A stretch of DNA of 64,000 bases from Rotaria sordida (Eukaryota > Rotifera > Eurotatoria > Philodinida > Philodinidae): NCBI GenBank assembly GCA_905250125.1, contig CAJNOL010000755.1, positions 41,496 through 105,495 of the forward strand, given 5' to 3'. The position numbers and the translations under genes are program-made. The notes under the pieces were generated by a model, which saw only the letters and a list, made by a program, of their open reading frames with translations, was not told the origin of the DNA and searched no databases. This document shows positions 1 through 13,294 of this stretch, piece after piece. Numbering within the stretch: the first letter of the stretch is position 1; the number at the start of each line of letters is the position of its first letter.

Positions 1-574
1 ACTTTCGAAATTTAAAGTTTTACTTTTTTTCAAAATTATTGACTTTGTAAACCCAATATGAGCGATGTTTTTAACGCTTTGAAATAGTTTTTGTAGTCAA
101 TCTACAACAAATAGTCACTCTAGAGATCAGTAGGATGTAAGTGGTTAAACTATCCCATAAGGTTCTTCATGAAATCTTGCATCTTTCGAGGTATTTTGGT
201 GAAAATTTTAGAAGAGATAATTGCGAGAAAAAGTTCGAAAACACTACTAAATACTTTACTTTTAGCATAGGACTTGACGAGCATAGACTATACAGAAAAT
301 AGAAGATCGCAATTGACCAATTGCATAGATGTTAGTTTTTAGCCTACGAAAAAAAAACATAATAAATAGTTTTGTAGAACGATAAATTCTTTATCGAATG
401 ATATGAAAACAATGTCTGCAGTTCTTGTAAAAAAAAGTGTCACATTTTTTATGGGTTACACGTTAATTATTAGTGTTTTTATATTCAAAGGGTATTGTCA
501 TTTCTGGTCTTATCCAACATGTTCATTCAGATTATGGAAAATTAACTGATCCATTTTATTATAAGGTTTAGTAA

Positions 575-1898
575 ATTACTGTCTGTTCAAAAATATAATG
601 GTTATGAGTATTTTTTACAATAACTTAAGAACTAGAAAGCTGCAGTGTTTACTATTATGGACATAACTGCATGCCCTATCGATTCATTTTAATCAACAAT
701 AAAAAAAACAGGAGATTCTGTACAAAATCTCAAAAGGCCGATCTCTCTAAAATGATCCACAAAAGTTTAAGACACTTTTATTTTTAAAGTTTTTTCATCG
801 AAGATGAATAGCTAGGTCAAATTCAAATAGTAATTTGGATAGCTCTTGAAATTCTCTATCGAATAGAATATCTATCAAATTTCCAAAAGAAACTTTGTGA
901 AGAGAGTTTTCCAGAAAACCATTCCAGAAAGATTTTGACAGAAAGATTTTCAATATAAATATCTCAAAGAGCAGAGAATTCTGAACAAAATGAAGGATTC
1001 CCCAGCTCTGTACGATATTCCGTCACGAAGTTATAAGCATTACAAAAAAAAAGAAAAAGTGCGGTTTTAATCGAATTTAAGGGACTTTCTTGGCAAAAAT
1101 CGACGAAAAACGCGTTTTTTTTCGTTTCTCCTAATGCTTATAACTTTGTGAGGGAATATCGTAGAGAACTGGGCAACCCATTTTCTGCTCTTTGAGATGC
1201 TTATATTGAAAAATCCTTCTGGAACGGTTTTCTGGAAAACTCTCTTCACAAAATTTCTTTTGAAAATCTAACACATATTCTATTCGATAGGAAATGAATT
1301 TGACCTAGCTACTCATCTTCGATGAACAACTCTTCAAAAATAAAAGTGTCTTAAATTTTTACGGTCCACTTTAGTTATTATGGTTAAAAAATGACACCCA
1401 TTTTCCTGTGACTCATGACAACCTGCAAGTCCATACAATAAAATAGAATGTTAATAATGTTTGCCTTCATGAAATTTACTATTCAGTATCTTGAACAACT
1501 TGCATATTTGATGATAAAGAGAAAATATTTTTTTCGAAACATCATTTATATTGAGATAAAGGAATATTTAATTTATATCGTTTTCATCACATTGTATTAG
1601 TATTTTAAATGTCGTTGATATGTTGTCTTTTCAAGAGTTTCATTATGCAAGACTCTTTTTCGAAATCACAACAATCATAAAAGTGATTATATAAGCGCAC
1701 GAACAATGATCTTAATAAATGATGTTTTGAAATAAGGATTAAGAAAATTGTACCCGAAATCAATATTTTTTTTTTATCGCTTATTAGTGAATCGATTATC
1801 TTCATAATAGTGAAAATCGCAGTTCTCTAACTATTTTTTCCATTCTTGAGTTATTGTAAAAATACCCATAGTCATTAGATTTTTGATCAGACAGTAAT
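575..1898. repeat. 1.3 kb imperfect foldback (inverted-repeat) element
   Basis: Two pairs of arms face each other. The outer pair (about 575-668 and 1797-1898) shares, after reverse complementing, ATTACTGTCTG and an A/T-rich tract. The inner pair (about 761-1046 and 1134-1368) shares long stretches such as AGAGAGTTTTCCAGAAAACC and TCATCGAAGATGA. The arms have diverged and contain indels. No transposase-like ORF is present. It probably lies in an intron of the SLC6 gene that ends at 1937. It resembles a non-autonomous foldback or MITE-like element; I could not define a target-site duplication. Confidence 0.7.
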
Positions 1899-1937
1899 TA
1901 TGAATTAGAATTCAAAAACAAAAAAAAAACATTTTAG

Positions 1938-2218
1938 TATCCTGATTGGAGTCATACAATCGGTTGGGTATTTGCATTATCGTCAGTAATATTCATTCCA
2001 GCTGTTGCTATTTATCAATTATTAATGGAACGAGGAAATTTATTAACAGTAATTAAACAAAAAAAAAATGAAGATTTTAATTATTGTTTATTAATTTTTC
2101 TTTTTTTGTTTTATAGAGATTTCGTTTAGCAATAAGACCATGGAAAGAACGACAAAAACATATAAATCCTGATATAATAATTAGTACAAATTTTGTGGAT
2201 ACACAATATCCTACTTAA
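1938..2218 (+). CDS. SLC6-family sodium/neurotransmitter symporter, last two exons (5' part outside window)
   Basis: Two exons, 1938-2048 and 2117-2218, joined in phase 0 across a 68-nt GT-AG intron, encode the C-terminus of a multi-pass transporter. The first exon begins YPDWSHTIGWVFALSS and continues into a hydrophobic helix (VIFIPAVAIYQLL) and MERGNLLT. The second begins RFRLAIRPWKERQ, the conserved Arg-Pro-Trp segment just after TM12 in SLC6 (neurotransmitter/amino-acid:Na+ symporters). The last residues, VDTQYPT, are a hydrophilic cytoplasmic tail. Only about 70 residues of a protein usually near 600 aa are here; the substrate cannot be deduced. The upstream 1.9 kb contains no further recognisable SLC6 exon and looks like intron filled with a foldback repeat. 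Confidence 0.85.
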
Positions 2219-2777
2219 AAGACAAATCAATTAATTTCTTTTCTGTGTGTTAATCTCGTGTTTTTTTTTTTTTGGTTTTTTTGTTTGTCGTTTGTACACA
2301 TACACACGTCTGTATTTGTTTCCCTCTTTGTATTTTGAACACTTAGTTTCGTATTTCATATTAGTATATTTTATTTTGGCAAGGTCACATTAGAATACAT
2401 TTATTGCTTTAAATTCTCGATTTTTCTTTTTTAAACATAATAACATTAAAAAAAAGAAAAGAAAAGAAAAGAAACAGTTTATAATGAATGAAAATCCTCA
2501 TCTAAGGTCATTATTTCCTCCTTATTAGCTTATGTCATCTATCTCAATCAAACAAATGTCTTATTTCATTTTCTTTTATATAAGTCTACAATTACCTCGA
2601 AGTGGGCTCGTCGACATTTGAACAGGATCAACTTTCGTATGCATATTTTACATAAGTACAATAATGATGAGAGAGAGAGAGATAGAAAAGAGAGACTGTT
2701 CATGATTAAAATAACTTAACAAAAAGAAAAAAGCTAAGAAACAGAAGTAGTATTCGATTATCGAATAAAGTTTAAAT

Positions 2778-5700
2778 ATGAACGTAAGTTATTATTATTA
2801 TTATTTAATAAATTCTTTTTTTCTATATAATAGAAACTTAATTTTTGTTTTTATAGACAATTTTGTTCATTATCTATTTTTCTTTAATTTGTTCTTATAT
2901 CAATGCTGGTAAATGAAATACATTTGACACAAAAAAAAAGAAAATATCAATGTTTATTTATTTTTTTTTTTAATAAAGAATTTTGTCAAACAGATGATTG
3001 TCGTGGTGGTGATTGTGAAATTCTACGACTTTCTAATGGATTAATGAAGAAAACTTGCCATTGTGTTCAAGTAGATTATCATAGATTTTGGTTGTTTTTC
3101 TTTTTTATATTTGAATTTTTTTAAAGGGTGTATGTGGTGAAACATGTCAACGTTTATGTAATGCTAGTTCTAAATGTGATGCTAATCCATGTTGGTTTGG
3201 TGGTACTTGTGTTGATGTTGCTAATTTAGATTATGTTTGTTTATGTCCACCGAATTATACTGGTAAAGATTGTCGAACTTTAATTTCTTGTCAATTGAAT
3301 AATTGTTTTAATGATGGAACATGTATTCAAACTGGTATATTTTATTAGAATCTATATTAATAATTAATTTTTTTTATTTTTAATTAGGTCTTGGTGCTCG
3401 ATGTAATTGTCCAGAAAATTTTCGTGGTGATTATTGTCAATATACAACAATACCAAAAGCAAATAAAAAATCTCCACATATTGAATATCGACCATATGAA
3501 CAAGAAATAATAGCAACTATTGCTGGTTTAGGTTCATCAAGTGCTAATCATCATGCTGTTGAACAACGAATTAATAGTTATGTTATAGCTATGGGTGATC
3601 ATTCAAAATTTGTTTTTTGTTTAACAAATCCATGTGAAAATGGAGGTACTTGTTTTATAACAAATTCAGCAACGACTAAAGTAACATATAAAAATGATTA
3701 TTAAATTTTCTATTCCAAAACAAAAAAAAATATTATCATATATACTTTTAAAATAGGGTATTTGTGTTTGTCGTGAAGGATATATTGGTGATTATTGTGA
3801 AATTTTATATAATCGTACATTAAGTGGTATTCGAGAATATAATAGTTATTGTTTAACAAATCCATGTTTGAACGATGGTACATGCGTTGAAAATGGACAA
3901 TTCAATGGTTATTGTCGATGTAAACCAGAATATCGAGGTACTTATTGTGAAATAATTGTACGATCATTTGGTTGTAATCCAAATCCTTGGTAAAAAAAAA
4001 ACAACAACAACAACATAAAAGAAAGATTTGAAATGAAAAAAAATTTTTTCTTTTGTAGTAAAAATGGTGGAACTTGTGTTTTATTAGAAAATAATCAAGG
4101 TAGGAAAAAAAAAGAAAACTAAAAATTATATTTGATGTTGATATTTTTTTTTTTTTTTTTCGAATAATTTTAGCTCAATGTTTATGTACAGCAGTATTTC
4201 GTGGTGCAACATGTAATCAATTTAGTTATATACCTTGTGGAGAAGCTACTTGTCATGGTACACAGGTAATTTAGTATTATTCATTTTTTTGTTTTGATGA
4301 AATTTATTTAAAAATTTAGGGTTTATGTTTGGATAATAGATGTGTTTGTAAAACAGGCTTTGCTGGACCAAGATGTGATTCAACAGATTTTTGTTCAGCT
4401 TATCCTTGTCTGAATGGAGGTAAGATTTTGAAAATATTTTCGATATATCTATAGATAGTTTTAGAAACAAAATAAAAAAGAGTTTTCTTATCGACTTTTA
4501 CGTATTAGTTAAGTGAGAAGGAGTTAGATGAAAAAATATTTTTTTTATGAATTATTAGAATATGATGAACTCTAAAAGAGGATTCTTTTTTATTGAGAAT
4601 TTATTTAAGATATGAAAGTTTCAAAATACAAGGATTTTTCATATTTTGTGGAATACTCATCTGGATTCACATCCTCACTATATCTTATCAATTGGCTCAG
4701 TGTCATATTAATTTCAATAATTGACTGTTTATATTTTTCATTTTTCACACGATTAATCTTAAATATCATAACTGATAGACACATTAGAGATGACTCATCA
4801 TAGTTCTATCATGATATTCAAATCTTAATAAAAAATATTCTAGTGGTTCTCTATTTATGTATGAAGTATAAGTTTAGAGACTTGTAGAACTTTTTGTATG
4901 CATCAAATCCCTTTGGATCGTTTTTTTCCCTAAATAAAGTAAAATGCCTTTATCTATTGAATCATGTGACATAAAGATTTCTTTCCATTGGTATAAAAAA
5001 AAGAACCTAAATCCAATGAGTTTGGATTATTATTCAATTTCTTTTGAATCATTCATGGATCTACTCGTTATCGATTATTTTCCAAACTTTATATTTAGGT
5101 ACATGTGTTCGAACGAATGATGAACCTTATGGTGGTTGTAGTTGTCCATCTGAATATTCAGGTCCAACATGTAGTAATGATCCATGTAGTCCATCACCCT
5201 GCTTAAATGGAGCTCATTGTATACGAAAACCAGATAATCAATTTTATTGTCAATGTCGTAATAGAAATAAGGGTGTTTATTGTGAACGTAAGTGTATTTT
5301 TTGTTTTGTTTTGTGAATATATATATATATTTAATTATTTAGAACAAGAATGTTTTCCATCGGATGCAACAGTTGATGTTCTTGATGTTGGTAAAGTTCG
5401 ATTATCATCATTAAATATTGGTGATCAAGTTCGAATTATTAATGATCATAATCAAATAATATATTCACCAGTTATTGCTTTTCTTCATCGTGAACTTGAT
5501 GAACATACTTCATATAAACGTATTCGTACTAAAAATACAATGATTGAATTATCAGATCGTCATTTAATTCATCATCGTAATGATGGTTTTATTTGGGCTG
5601 AAAATTTAATAAAAGGTGATGAAATACTTGTTTCATCATCGAAAAATACAAATAAAACTAATTGGGAAAAAATTATTGATATAACTGAAGTTAATAAACA

Positions 5701-5947
5701 AGGTCTTATAGCTCCATTAACTGAACAAGGAACAATTATTGTTAATAATGTTCATGTTTCATGTTATGCACTTGTTAAATCTCATACAATTGGTCATTTT
5801 GCTTTAGCACCTTATCGATGGTATCATCGATTATTTGGAAAAATGTCAGATAATAATAATAATAATACATCACCTATACTTACTTATGCTAATATACTTC
5901 TTCAATTTTTTAAGAATTTACCTATTGCAAAAGACATTATTTTTTAA
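2778..5947 (+). CDS. Secreted multi-EGF protein with C-terminal Hedgehog-type Hint (Hog) domain
   Basis: Spliced model, 631 aa. Exons: 2778-2783, 2857-2908, 2994-3070, 3127-3334, 3388-3680, 3757-3989, 4059-4099, 4174-4265, 4320-4419, 5099-5287, 5343-5947. All junctions are GT-AG and keep frame. Residues 1-19 (MNTILFIIYFSLICSYINA) form a signal peptide. About nine cysteine-rich EGF-like modules follow, for example NPCENGGTC and NPCLNDGTC, with one longer linker after the third. Residue 434 starts a Hint domain: CFPSDATV with the nucleophile Cys434, LSSLNIGDQV, LSDRHLIHH (Thr of the Hh TxxH motif replaced by Ser) and VSCYA. The end has HFALAPYR and a hydrophobic helix like the sterol-recognition part of Hog. 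Known Hog domains cut before the Cys and attach a sterol to the N-part. Here the residue before Cys is Glu, not the usual Gly, and no Hedge signalling domain is seen. It is a Hog-family relative, not a hedgehog. Confidence 0.88.
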
Positions 5948-8214
5948 TTTTTATTTGATATATATGTAGTATAAACGTAGACATTGCTCGATGTTTATTA
6001 ATTTCTTTTTCTTTTTCTTTTTTTTTTCGTTTTCTTTTTATTAGATCAATTTAATTTATTTCAGAATAAAGTTTATTTGAAGATTTTTTTTGTTTTTGAA
6101 AATATAATATTCATTTCGTGATATTTTTAAACAAAATCATATATTATTATATAAAATAATTTTTAGTTAATTAAAGAAACAATTCTTAGTTAGTATTACG
6201 CGTCAACTATAATGATTATTCTATATCCTATAAGAACTAAATACACTAACACGCGTACAGCATGTTACGTACACGTGTCAAGGACTTTCGGTTGACAAGA
6301 ATATATTATCTAGTTCTTCTATAGTAACAACTGCAATCATCGAGTTCCATTCATTGATAAATTAACAAAATAGTAAATTTTGTTTCAATATTAAATAATA
6401 ATTCGAACAAAATACTAAATAATCCTATAATTTATATAAATCAACAAAAAAAAATATTTTTAGATCTTAACAACAGACGGAAATAATCATCGGTACTCAT
6501 TCATCAGTAGTATCTATGAATAATCATATAGTATAACGTAAGGATGTGTAAATGTCGTTTAGTCCAATGATTTTCTTACATTAGTAATTATCAAGAAATT
6601 TCATTTTAGTCAGTTGTTTATTTTTGTTTCATATTATGCAATATTTATATTTTCTTTCTACTCGTCGATCTCTTAATGAGTAAAAAAAAAACAAACAAAC
6701 AAAATATTTCATTATTGATAATTTCTTACATAATAAAAATAGATTAATGTCAGAAGAAGAATATGCATCTGTCCTTCAGATAGAACAACTTCCTCTTCTA
6801 GATATCAGAAGAATCATACGGTTCAAGGAAGAACAATAATCGATATAAAGAAAAGATGTAATCTCCACAACTGTTTATCGTTTTGTTAGTTTTTTTGCTT
6901 TAACCAACTCAAAATCACGTGTTCCAAATCTCGTTTCATTTTCATTTTAAAAATGTTTCGGACTCGCTCGAGACCGATCGAAAAATTTTGTAATCGATGG
7001 ACTCTACTTGCCGGATGACATAAACGAGATTTTTTTAAGATTCAAAACTCTAGATATAATTCATTTCTAAATATCTCAATTTATATTTCTTAATAATAAA
7101 TAGGATTTGGATGATTATTCAATACATGAAGTGTGAATTATATATTAAAGAAGGACTCAATGATCAAGATAAAAATTTTGAAAGTGGTTTTTTTTTCAAC
7201 ATTCTTACTACTTTTCTTCGTATGACTCTATACGTTGTATCTTCTACTCATCGATTTGCAACAAATTATACATCACTCAAGCGAGCTTATCATTGTCTTT
7301 ACTAGAACGATTTATGTTATGCATATATTTGGACAAAATAGCTTTAAAAAGAATTGTTAAATCCTTGAACGGTTGTCTATTGTTCGAATAATCGTTCCGA
7401 ATGATAAGAGAAAAGATCAGCTGATTGTCTCATATGTAGATGTATTTCGTTGAGTCTTACATAGATTATCAAATCATGGTTCATTTGATTTCATAGCATT
7501 TAAGATACCAGATGCTATGCTAGATTATCAGAAACATTCTATTGCAAATAATTATTCTTGTTTTCACTTGAAATCATCTCTTTGTCAATTATCTTTTAAC
7601 ACAATAAATCATCTTCTACATTATATTTTACTCTTATTTTGTCTTTCTTCCAAGATACTCATTCTTCTTTTGTTCGGTGATATTTTATATATCATTCTAA
7701 CAGATATACTTGTTATTAGGCATCTGTTCTTTTAGAACCGGTTAAGGTCAAGCAGTGAAACATAACAAATATACATAAAAAGACCATGAACAATATACTA
7801 AATTACACAATTAATATTATTATCATTTTTTTTTTTTGTTTTTTAATAATCAAAATCAACTCCAAATATAGAACAAAAATTATGCTATTTTTTTCCTTTC
7901 ATATTTCTTACTATCAGTGAACTCAACCAAATACATATTTGTGCATATAACTATTTCTGTCACATGACGTGTACATCTTTTTTTTTTCCTAGTTAGTTCT
8001 GTTAGGAAAAAGAACAACAAACAATCTAAATAGGAAACTCATAGATTTCTCCAAGAGAATAATCAATCATGAAAAAAAAAATAGAGAAAAAGAAAGAGAA
8101 AGAGAGAGAGAAAGAGAGAGAAGCGAGAGACATTAAATACCGACGTTAGCTAGCAGATTTATCATTCATAATATACTACATACACAGAAAAGATATCAAT
8201 AATAATCCTAAACC
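5948..8214. other. Intergenic, no gene recognised
   Basis: After the polyadenylation signal the sequence is AT-rich with poly-T runs. Short open frames at 7111-7305 and 7517-7735 have no recognisable motif, no clear splice context and a composition like the surroundings, so I do not call them. A purine-rich GA/GAGA run at about 8080-8130 lies just before the next gene. Confidence 0.5.
6065..6070 (+). promoter_or_regulatory. Polyadenylation signal of the EGF-Hog gene
   Basis: AATAAA lies 118 nt after the stop codon in a T-rich tract. It is the first canonical hexamer after the gene and the likely 3' end signal. Confidence 0.5.
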
Positions 8215-8489
8215 ATGAGTTCTCAAACTGGTGCTAGTAAGTATATCTATGCATAGATTTTTTTTTTTTTGTTCAAATAACTTTATTATTTTTTTTTCTA
8301 CGAATAGCTGACAAAACAATTAAAGCAGCTGAAATTGCTCGAGCAGAAATTGCTGGAAAAGAAACTCCAGCATGTGATCCTCGAAAAAAAGCTGATGCAG
8401 AAAATCAAGGTCAACTCAGTGGTGATCAAACAACGATTGCAGAAACTCCTGTAGCTCCTGTTGGTGCTAAACCTGGAACCTCTACATAA
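8215..8489 (+). CDS. Small hydrophilic protein of unknown function (67 aa)
   Basis: Two exons, 8215-8236 and 8308-8489, join in frame across a 71-nt intron (GTAAGT...TAG). The start codon follows an AAACC context. The 67-aa product begins MSSQTGATDKTIKAAEIARA and ends PVAPVGAKPGTST. It is rich in Ala, Lys, Glu, Thr and Gln, has one Cys and no hydrophobic segment, and is probably disordered or partly helical. The AEIARAEIAGKE stretch could form a short amphipathic helix. The composition is reminiscent of small stress/LEA-like hydrophilic proteins, which bdelloids use in drying, but no LEA repeat is visible and the resemblance is inference. AATAAA sites follow at about 8660. Confidence 0.55.
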
Positions 8490-11400
8490 AAGCAATCAAA
8501 AAAAAACAGCATCAAACAATTAAATGTTTTTTTTTAAAAATTAATATCTAACAAGAAATATTTATTGTATACAATCCTTCAGATAATCAAGCAGTTCTGT
8601 ACTAATAATCATGAATTCATGTATGCATAATTATTTGTTCACTTTCTTCTTTTTTTTTTAATAAAATAAATATTCATTCAAATGAAATGGTTCAATTGAA
8701 TGACAAGAAAATCTTACTTTCTAACTCATTTTCATACATATACATATATAAATTTTACAAAAGCATTACTAATTATTGATAATATTCGATGATAGAATAG
8801 AGATGTGCAAGGTAGGATAGAACAATCTTGCATATTTCTAGTATAGATAAATGATATACATAAAATAATCGAAGATTTTATAATCAGTATGGATTAAGCA
8901 AAAAACATGTTTTACTTTTTATTCTCGATGCCGAAGTTACTAATAAACTAACCATATAAATAGAATATTGATCTTGTCCATATGCTAATGACAGTAGAAC
9001 GATTCTATCCATGATATTTCCTTCAACTTGTTATGTGATATGGCTTATACGAATGATAGATGTCACACTCCTCCATTAATCTCCCGATAGGTCATTATGA
9101 AGTCTTTTCAATATTTTAGTATCTCTCATCTGCCAAACTATTGAAAAATTTATTAGTAAACATTTTCATCGGCACAACAAATATTCGAAAATGTATTTTG
9201 ATCGCATGTAGAAAAAATTTTTTTTTGTGAAACACGAACTAAAAGAAGTGTTTCATAAGTTCTGAGCCTCAATGAAAATTAGTTTATATGTGAATAAAGA
9301 ATGATCCTTATCTAAGTAACGTACAACGCAAAATTAATGGTACAAATATTGATCTTTATGTTTGTTTTTCTTAGCAATGATAGGAAATATTCTTCTCTTT
9401 CGACTCGTGTATGACTTATTGTTATTAGACACTCATACATAGAACAGCACGAGAAGAAACAAAGATATTATCCTAAAAATAATTCTGCACTTTTCGTATA
9501 TTTCAGTAATAGTACAACATATCGACACGTGTATTAGAACGATAACTTTTTTAATACTCTTTCGAACAATGTATGATTTATATTTGTCATATATTCATAA
9601 ATGAAATAAGACGAGAAACATTCGTACAATAAATCTTGTAAAACGATAGTTAATTGTAATTAACTGTTATTTGCCGATTTCGAGATTTTAATTATCACGT
9701 TTCGTTTGTTTATATCACGTTTATTAAAAGAGATAATACCATCGGATAATATGCTATATAAAATAGTGCCCTAAGTATTCGAAACTCATATAGATATAGT
9801 TTGATAATAATTACTCTTTGTTTACATATAAACTAATTTTCATCGAGGCTCAAAATTTACGAGATACCCTTTAGAAGTAAAAAACTTGAACACGTGATAC
9901 ACCGTATATCAATAATAATATCTGAGTTACTTCCTTATTGCATTTCGGGAAGATTAAATAAAAGAATGATAATGAAATATGTCTTAAAATAGATCAAATA
10001 AAACAATCTCCCTATGGTAATAAGCAACAGTAATAAGGATCCTGTTGCAGTTTTTAATCTCACAGAGAATGCACTCACAGTTGTATTTAAAACTTATCAG
10101 TCTTGTGTATCACGCTTTTCATAGATCAGGTAATGAAACAAAATAATACGTTTTTTTTTTTTTTTGAATGATATTTCTACCAATGTTCACGTCAATGGAT
10201 ATTCAGCAATAAAGTCTTAAATCATAGGTATATATATTCGTTTCAACTCAATACTTATTGACTTTTTCTTCTAAATTTTATATATAATCTTTTTGAAAAA
10301 ATCAATTTTAATGAAAATTTTCCTTGAGAAGAAAACAAAATTTTTCATATATAGAAATATTATCTAAAAGATTGTTAAATTCTTAATTGATTGACAAAAG
10401 AAGAAACATTTAAAATAAAATGAAATCATAAATATTAATTTAAAATTTTTCTATTTTTGAACCGTTAATAAGATTAATACTACTGATTAATTAATTATTT
10501 GTTTTCTAGTTTTGAATTTATTTTTATCGAAAACTATATCATCTATCCTTCTCAAAATGATATGATAATACTTAATTATAAAAAAAAAAAAGATTCTATT
10601 AATATTCTGGAAAATAATTAAAGAATCAGAAATTCGAAGTTATAGCAAACTTTTTTTGTTTTCAATGTCATTGAATAGAGCACATCGAATTTATCTATGA
10701 AAAACTACTTTTTCGATTTTTGGAAACAATTTTTTTTCTTGAAAATATTCGAAAAAAGATTAAATTCTAAATATCATGATTACAGTTATGTAATTTTCAT
10801 TTTGTAGAACATAACAAGGATTATTTCCTTATTATTGAAGATAAAATTTACCAAAACTTATATAAAAATAAGGCTTGTTTTGATAAACTGTAATAATAAA
10901 TGATTCTAATGATAATATTTAGAATTTAGTCTTTTTTTTTTTCGATATATTTTCAAGAAAGTTTTTCATAGGTAACTCAATATGTTCTATACAATAACAT
11001 TAAATAAATTCAAAATAAAAATTTGCTAAAATTTTGAATTTCTAACAATTTATGATGTCTTTTTTTTTGTTTTGTTTCTAAGAAGAAAATATTTACTTAT
11101 ATAAGATTAATCAATTAGATAAATATTCAATTTTAAAACAATATCAATTACATATTATCATTTATTTTAAATTTAAACTTCTAATTTCAAATGATTACCT
11201 ATTCATTTATTTCTCCTTTTATCCGTCCGTCTGATCAACTGTTTATTGTTCTACTATCTTCTATGTATTCAATTTTAACCTAGAATGGATGAGAGAAAAC
11301 ATTGTTGCTGCCATATGTATATATCTGTTTGTTCTTGTTCGTTTGGGTGGTGGTGTGACGTTCACACATAGATAAACAAATAGACAGTTAAATATTCTTT

Positions 11401-11931
11401 TTTTCTTCTTTTTTTTTTTTTTTGACAAATCGATAGATGCAAACAGATATATATATACATAGACAATTGTTGGCTTAAACGAACGGACAATATACACACG
11501 AAAAACAATTAATATACATTCAATTTTAATGTGTAAGTGTATTTTTAAAAGATAATTCATATTAATTATAAAAAAAAAGAAGATTTTCTTTTTGAAATCT
11601 AAACTAGAAATAATATTTTCAAGAACTTTTCATTTTCGTCAATTAGTCTAGGATAATAGATAGATAATCTAGTCCGTCGTCATTTTACGCTTTCTTTCTC
11701 TCATATATATTCTCATTATGAACTTATACTAATAAGTAATATATATATGAATGCATGACATTATATATTTTCTTAAGGTTGATCAATTGTTACTTCTGTT
11801 TCACACTTAAACGTTAATTTGTAAGCCATTTATATATATATATATATATATATATTCATAAACCAATTTGTTTCATTTTATCTAGAATATATAGAACGAA
11901 TTTTTATCATTATTTGAAAAACAAACCAGTT
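8490..11931. other. Intergenic, AT-rich, one inverted repeat
   Basis: No coding exon recognised. It holds an inverted repeat at 9250-9866 (listed separately), many poly-T/poly-A runs and a (TA)n microsatellite at about 11832-11855 just before the CCCH gene. The open frame 11261-11560 (-) crosses a poly-lysine (poly-T) run and is not supported. Confidence 0.5.
9250..9866. repeat. Inverted repeat, about 52-bp arms, 617 bp span
   Basis: The left arm (9250-9302) contains TGAGCCTCAATGAAAATTAG. The right arm (9813-9866) contains its near-perfect reverse complement, CTAATTTTCATCGAGGCTCA. Homology fades inward. There is no ORF between the arms. It is possibly a MITE with diverged ends; no target duplication was identified. 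Confidence 0.55.
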
Positions 11932-13294
11932 ATGTCTTTGCCGTCGTCAACTTATCAAGCTCAACGAGAAGCTTATAGACATAAACTTATGTTTGAATTA
12001 ATGTGTCGTGATGATGAACAAGTCGATTTAAAACGATATATTCGAGCTTTTGTAAGTTGAAAATATTTCAATATTTATAATTAATATAATCGAATCCAGA
12101 ATGAGAAGAAAGGTTAACATAATTTAAAGAAAAATTCTTCATTTCAAATCTTACGCATCGTGTAAAAGAAGATGAGCTGGAAGATACATTTTCAATGTTA
12201 ATATTCATGTAATCCGATTTAATTGTTTTCAAGGACAAAAAAAAAAACTATGTTTGATAGAGATCGTTTAATTATGGAGTCTAGAAAAAGTTTTGTTTCA
12301 AATTCTTTTGTATTTTATTTAAGGATACTCTCTATTCCTATTTTTTTGCAGGAACAACTCATTTGAAATTGTCTGGTAGATATAAACAAGATGGAATCAA
12401 AGATACTTTCATTCGGAATGATATTTGTGTGAAATAGATGAAATATTAGTGAATTAGAAAAAAAAAAGTAATGAATCGCCCAGAGGAAGAATCTTAGAGG
12501 TCATGGAGGAGTGTGGAAAATGTCTCGAATTCATTGGCATTGCTAGAAAATGATATTCCTTTTTTTCGCTGGTATATATATATTAGTACATACGAAGCTA
12601 GCACTATAAATAGTAGGTCCTGCTTATCACTATCCTCAGGCAAGCAGATGTTGACGAGTAGAGCAATTTTTGTACGAGCTATCAAAATCTAGAAAATAAT
12701 ATTTTACAATATAACTTTCAACTGATGTTGTTGAATAATCGAATATTGTCTTAATATTATTCTGTTTGTTTGTTTGTTTAGGACATGCGTTTATCACGTA
12801 ATACAGCATTTTCAAAAATTCCTTGTGGTCCTGTTATTGTAATTGATAAAGCAAAAATAGCTTCGTGGTCAACAAGCAATTCAAAATATAAAACAGAATT
12901 ATGTAAATATTATATTGAAACAGGTATATGTAAATTTGATGGTGATTGTACATTTGCACATGGTGCTGAAGATTTACGTAATGCAAATCATAAATCAGTT
13001 TTATGTCGATTATTTCATATGACAAATAATTGTCCATATGGTAATAAATTTAATTAAATGAATAAATTAATTTAGTTTTTTTATTTTTTGATTTAAGGTC
13101 AAAATTGTGCTTTTATTCATGATGAATATAGACGTTCATCGATTATTGTTAAACCAGGTTATACATATGCACCACAATATATACCAGCAAATGGCGATCA
13201 AGCAGCAATTGATGAACATGAAAATGAACATGAACAACGTTCACGACGATCAAGTTCAGGTTATGCATCAATAGATGAACTATTATCAATTTGA
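11932..13294 (+). CDS. Tandem CCCH zinc-finger RNA-binding protein (TIS11/tristetraprolin-like)
   Basis: Three exons, 11932-12051, 12782-13040 and 13098-13294, encode 191 aa; the first intron is 730 nt. Both fingers fit C-x8-C-x5-C-x3-H. Finger 1 starts YKTELCKYYIETGIC, with the KTEL lead-in typical of TIS11 fingers, and ends CTFAHG. Finger 2 runs CRLFHMTNNCPYGQNC and AFIH; the second finger is completed across the last intron. The tail carries a His/Glu-rich stretch and an Arg/Ser patch (RSRRSSSGYASIDELLSI). Family knowledge: such proteins bind AU-rich elements in mRNA 3'UTRs and promote decay or, in nematode MEX-5/POS-1 relatives, control maternal mRNAs. The 14-residue spacer between fingers is shorter than the 18 of vertebrate TTP, so RNA preference may differ. 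Confidence 0.87.
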
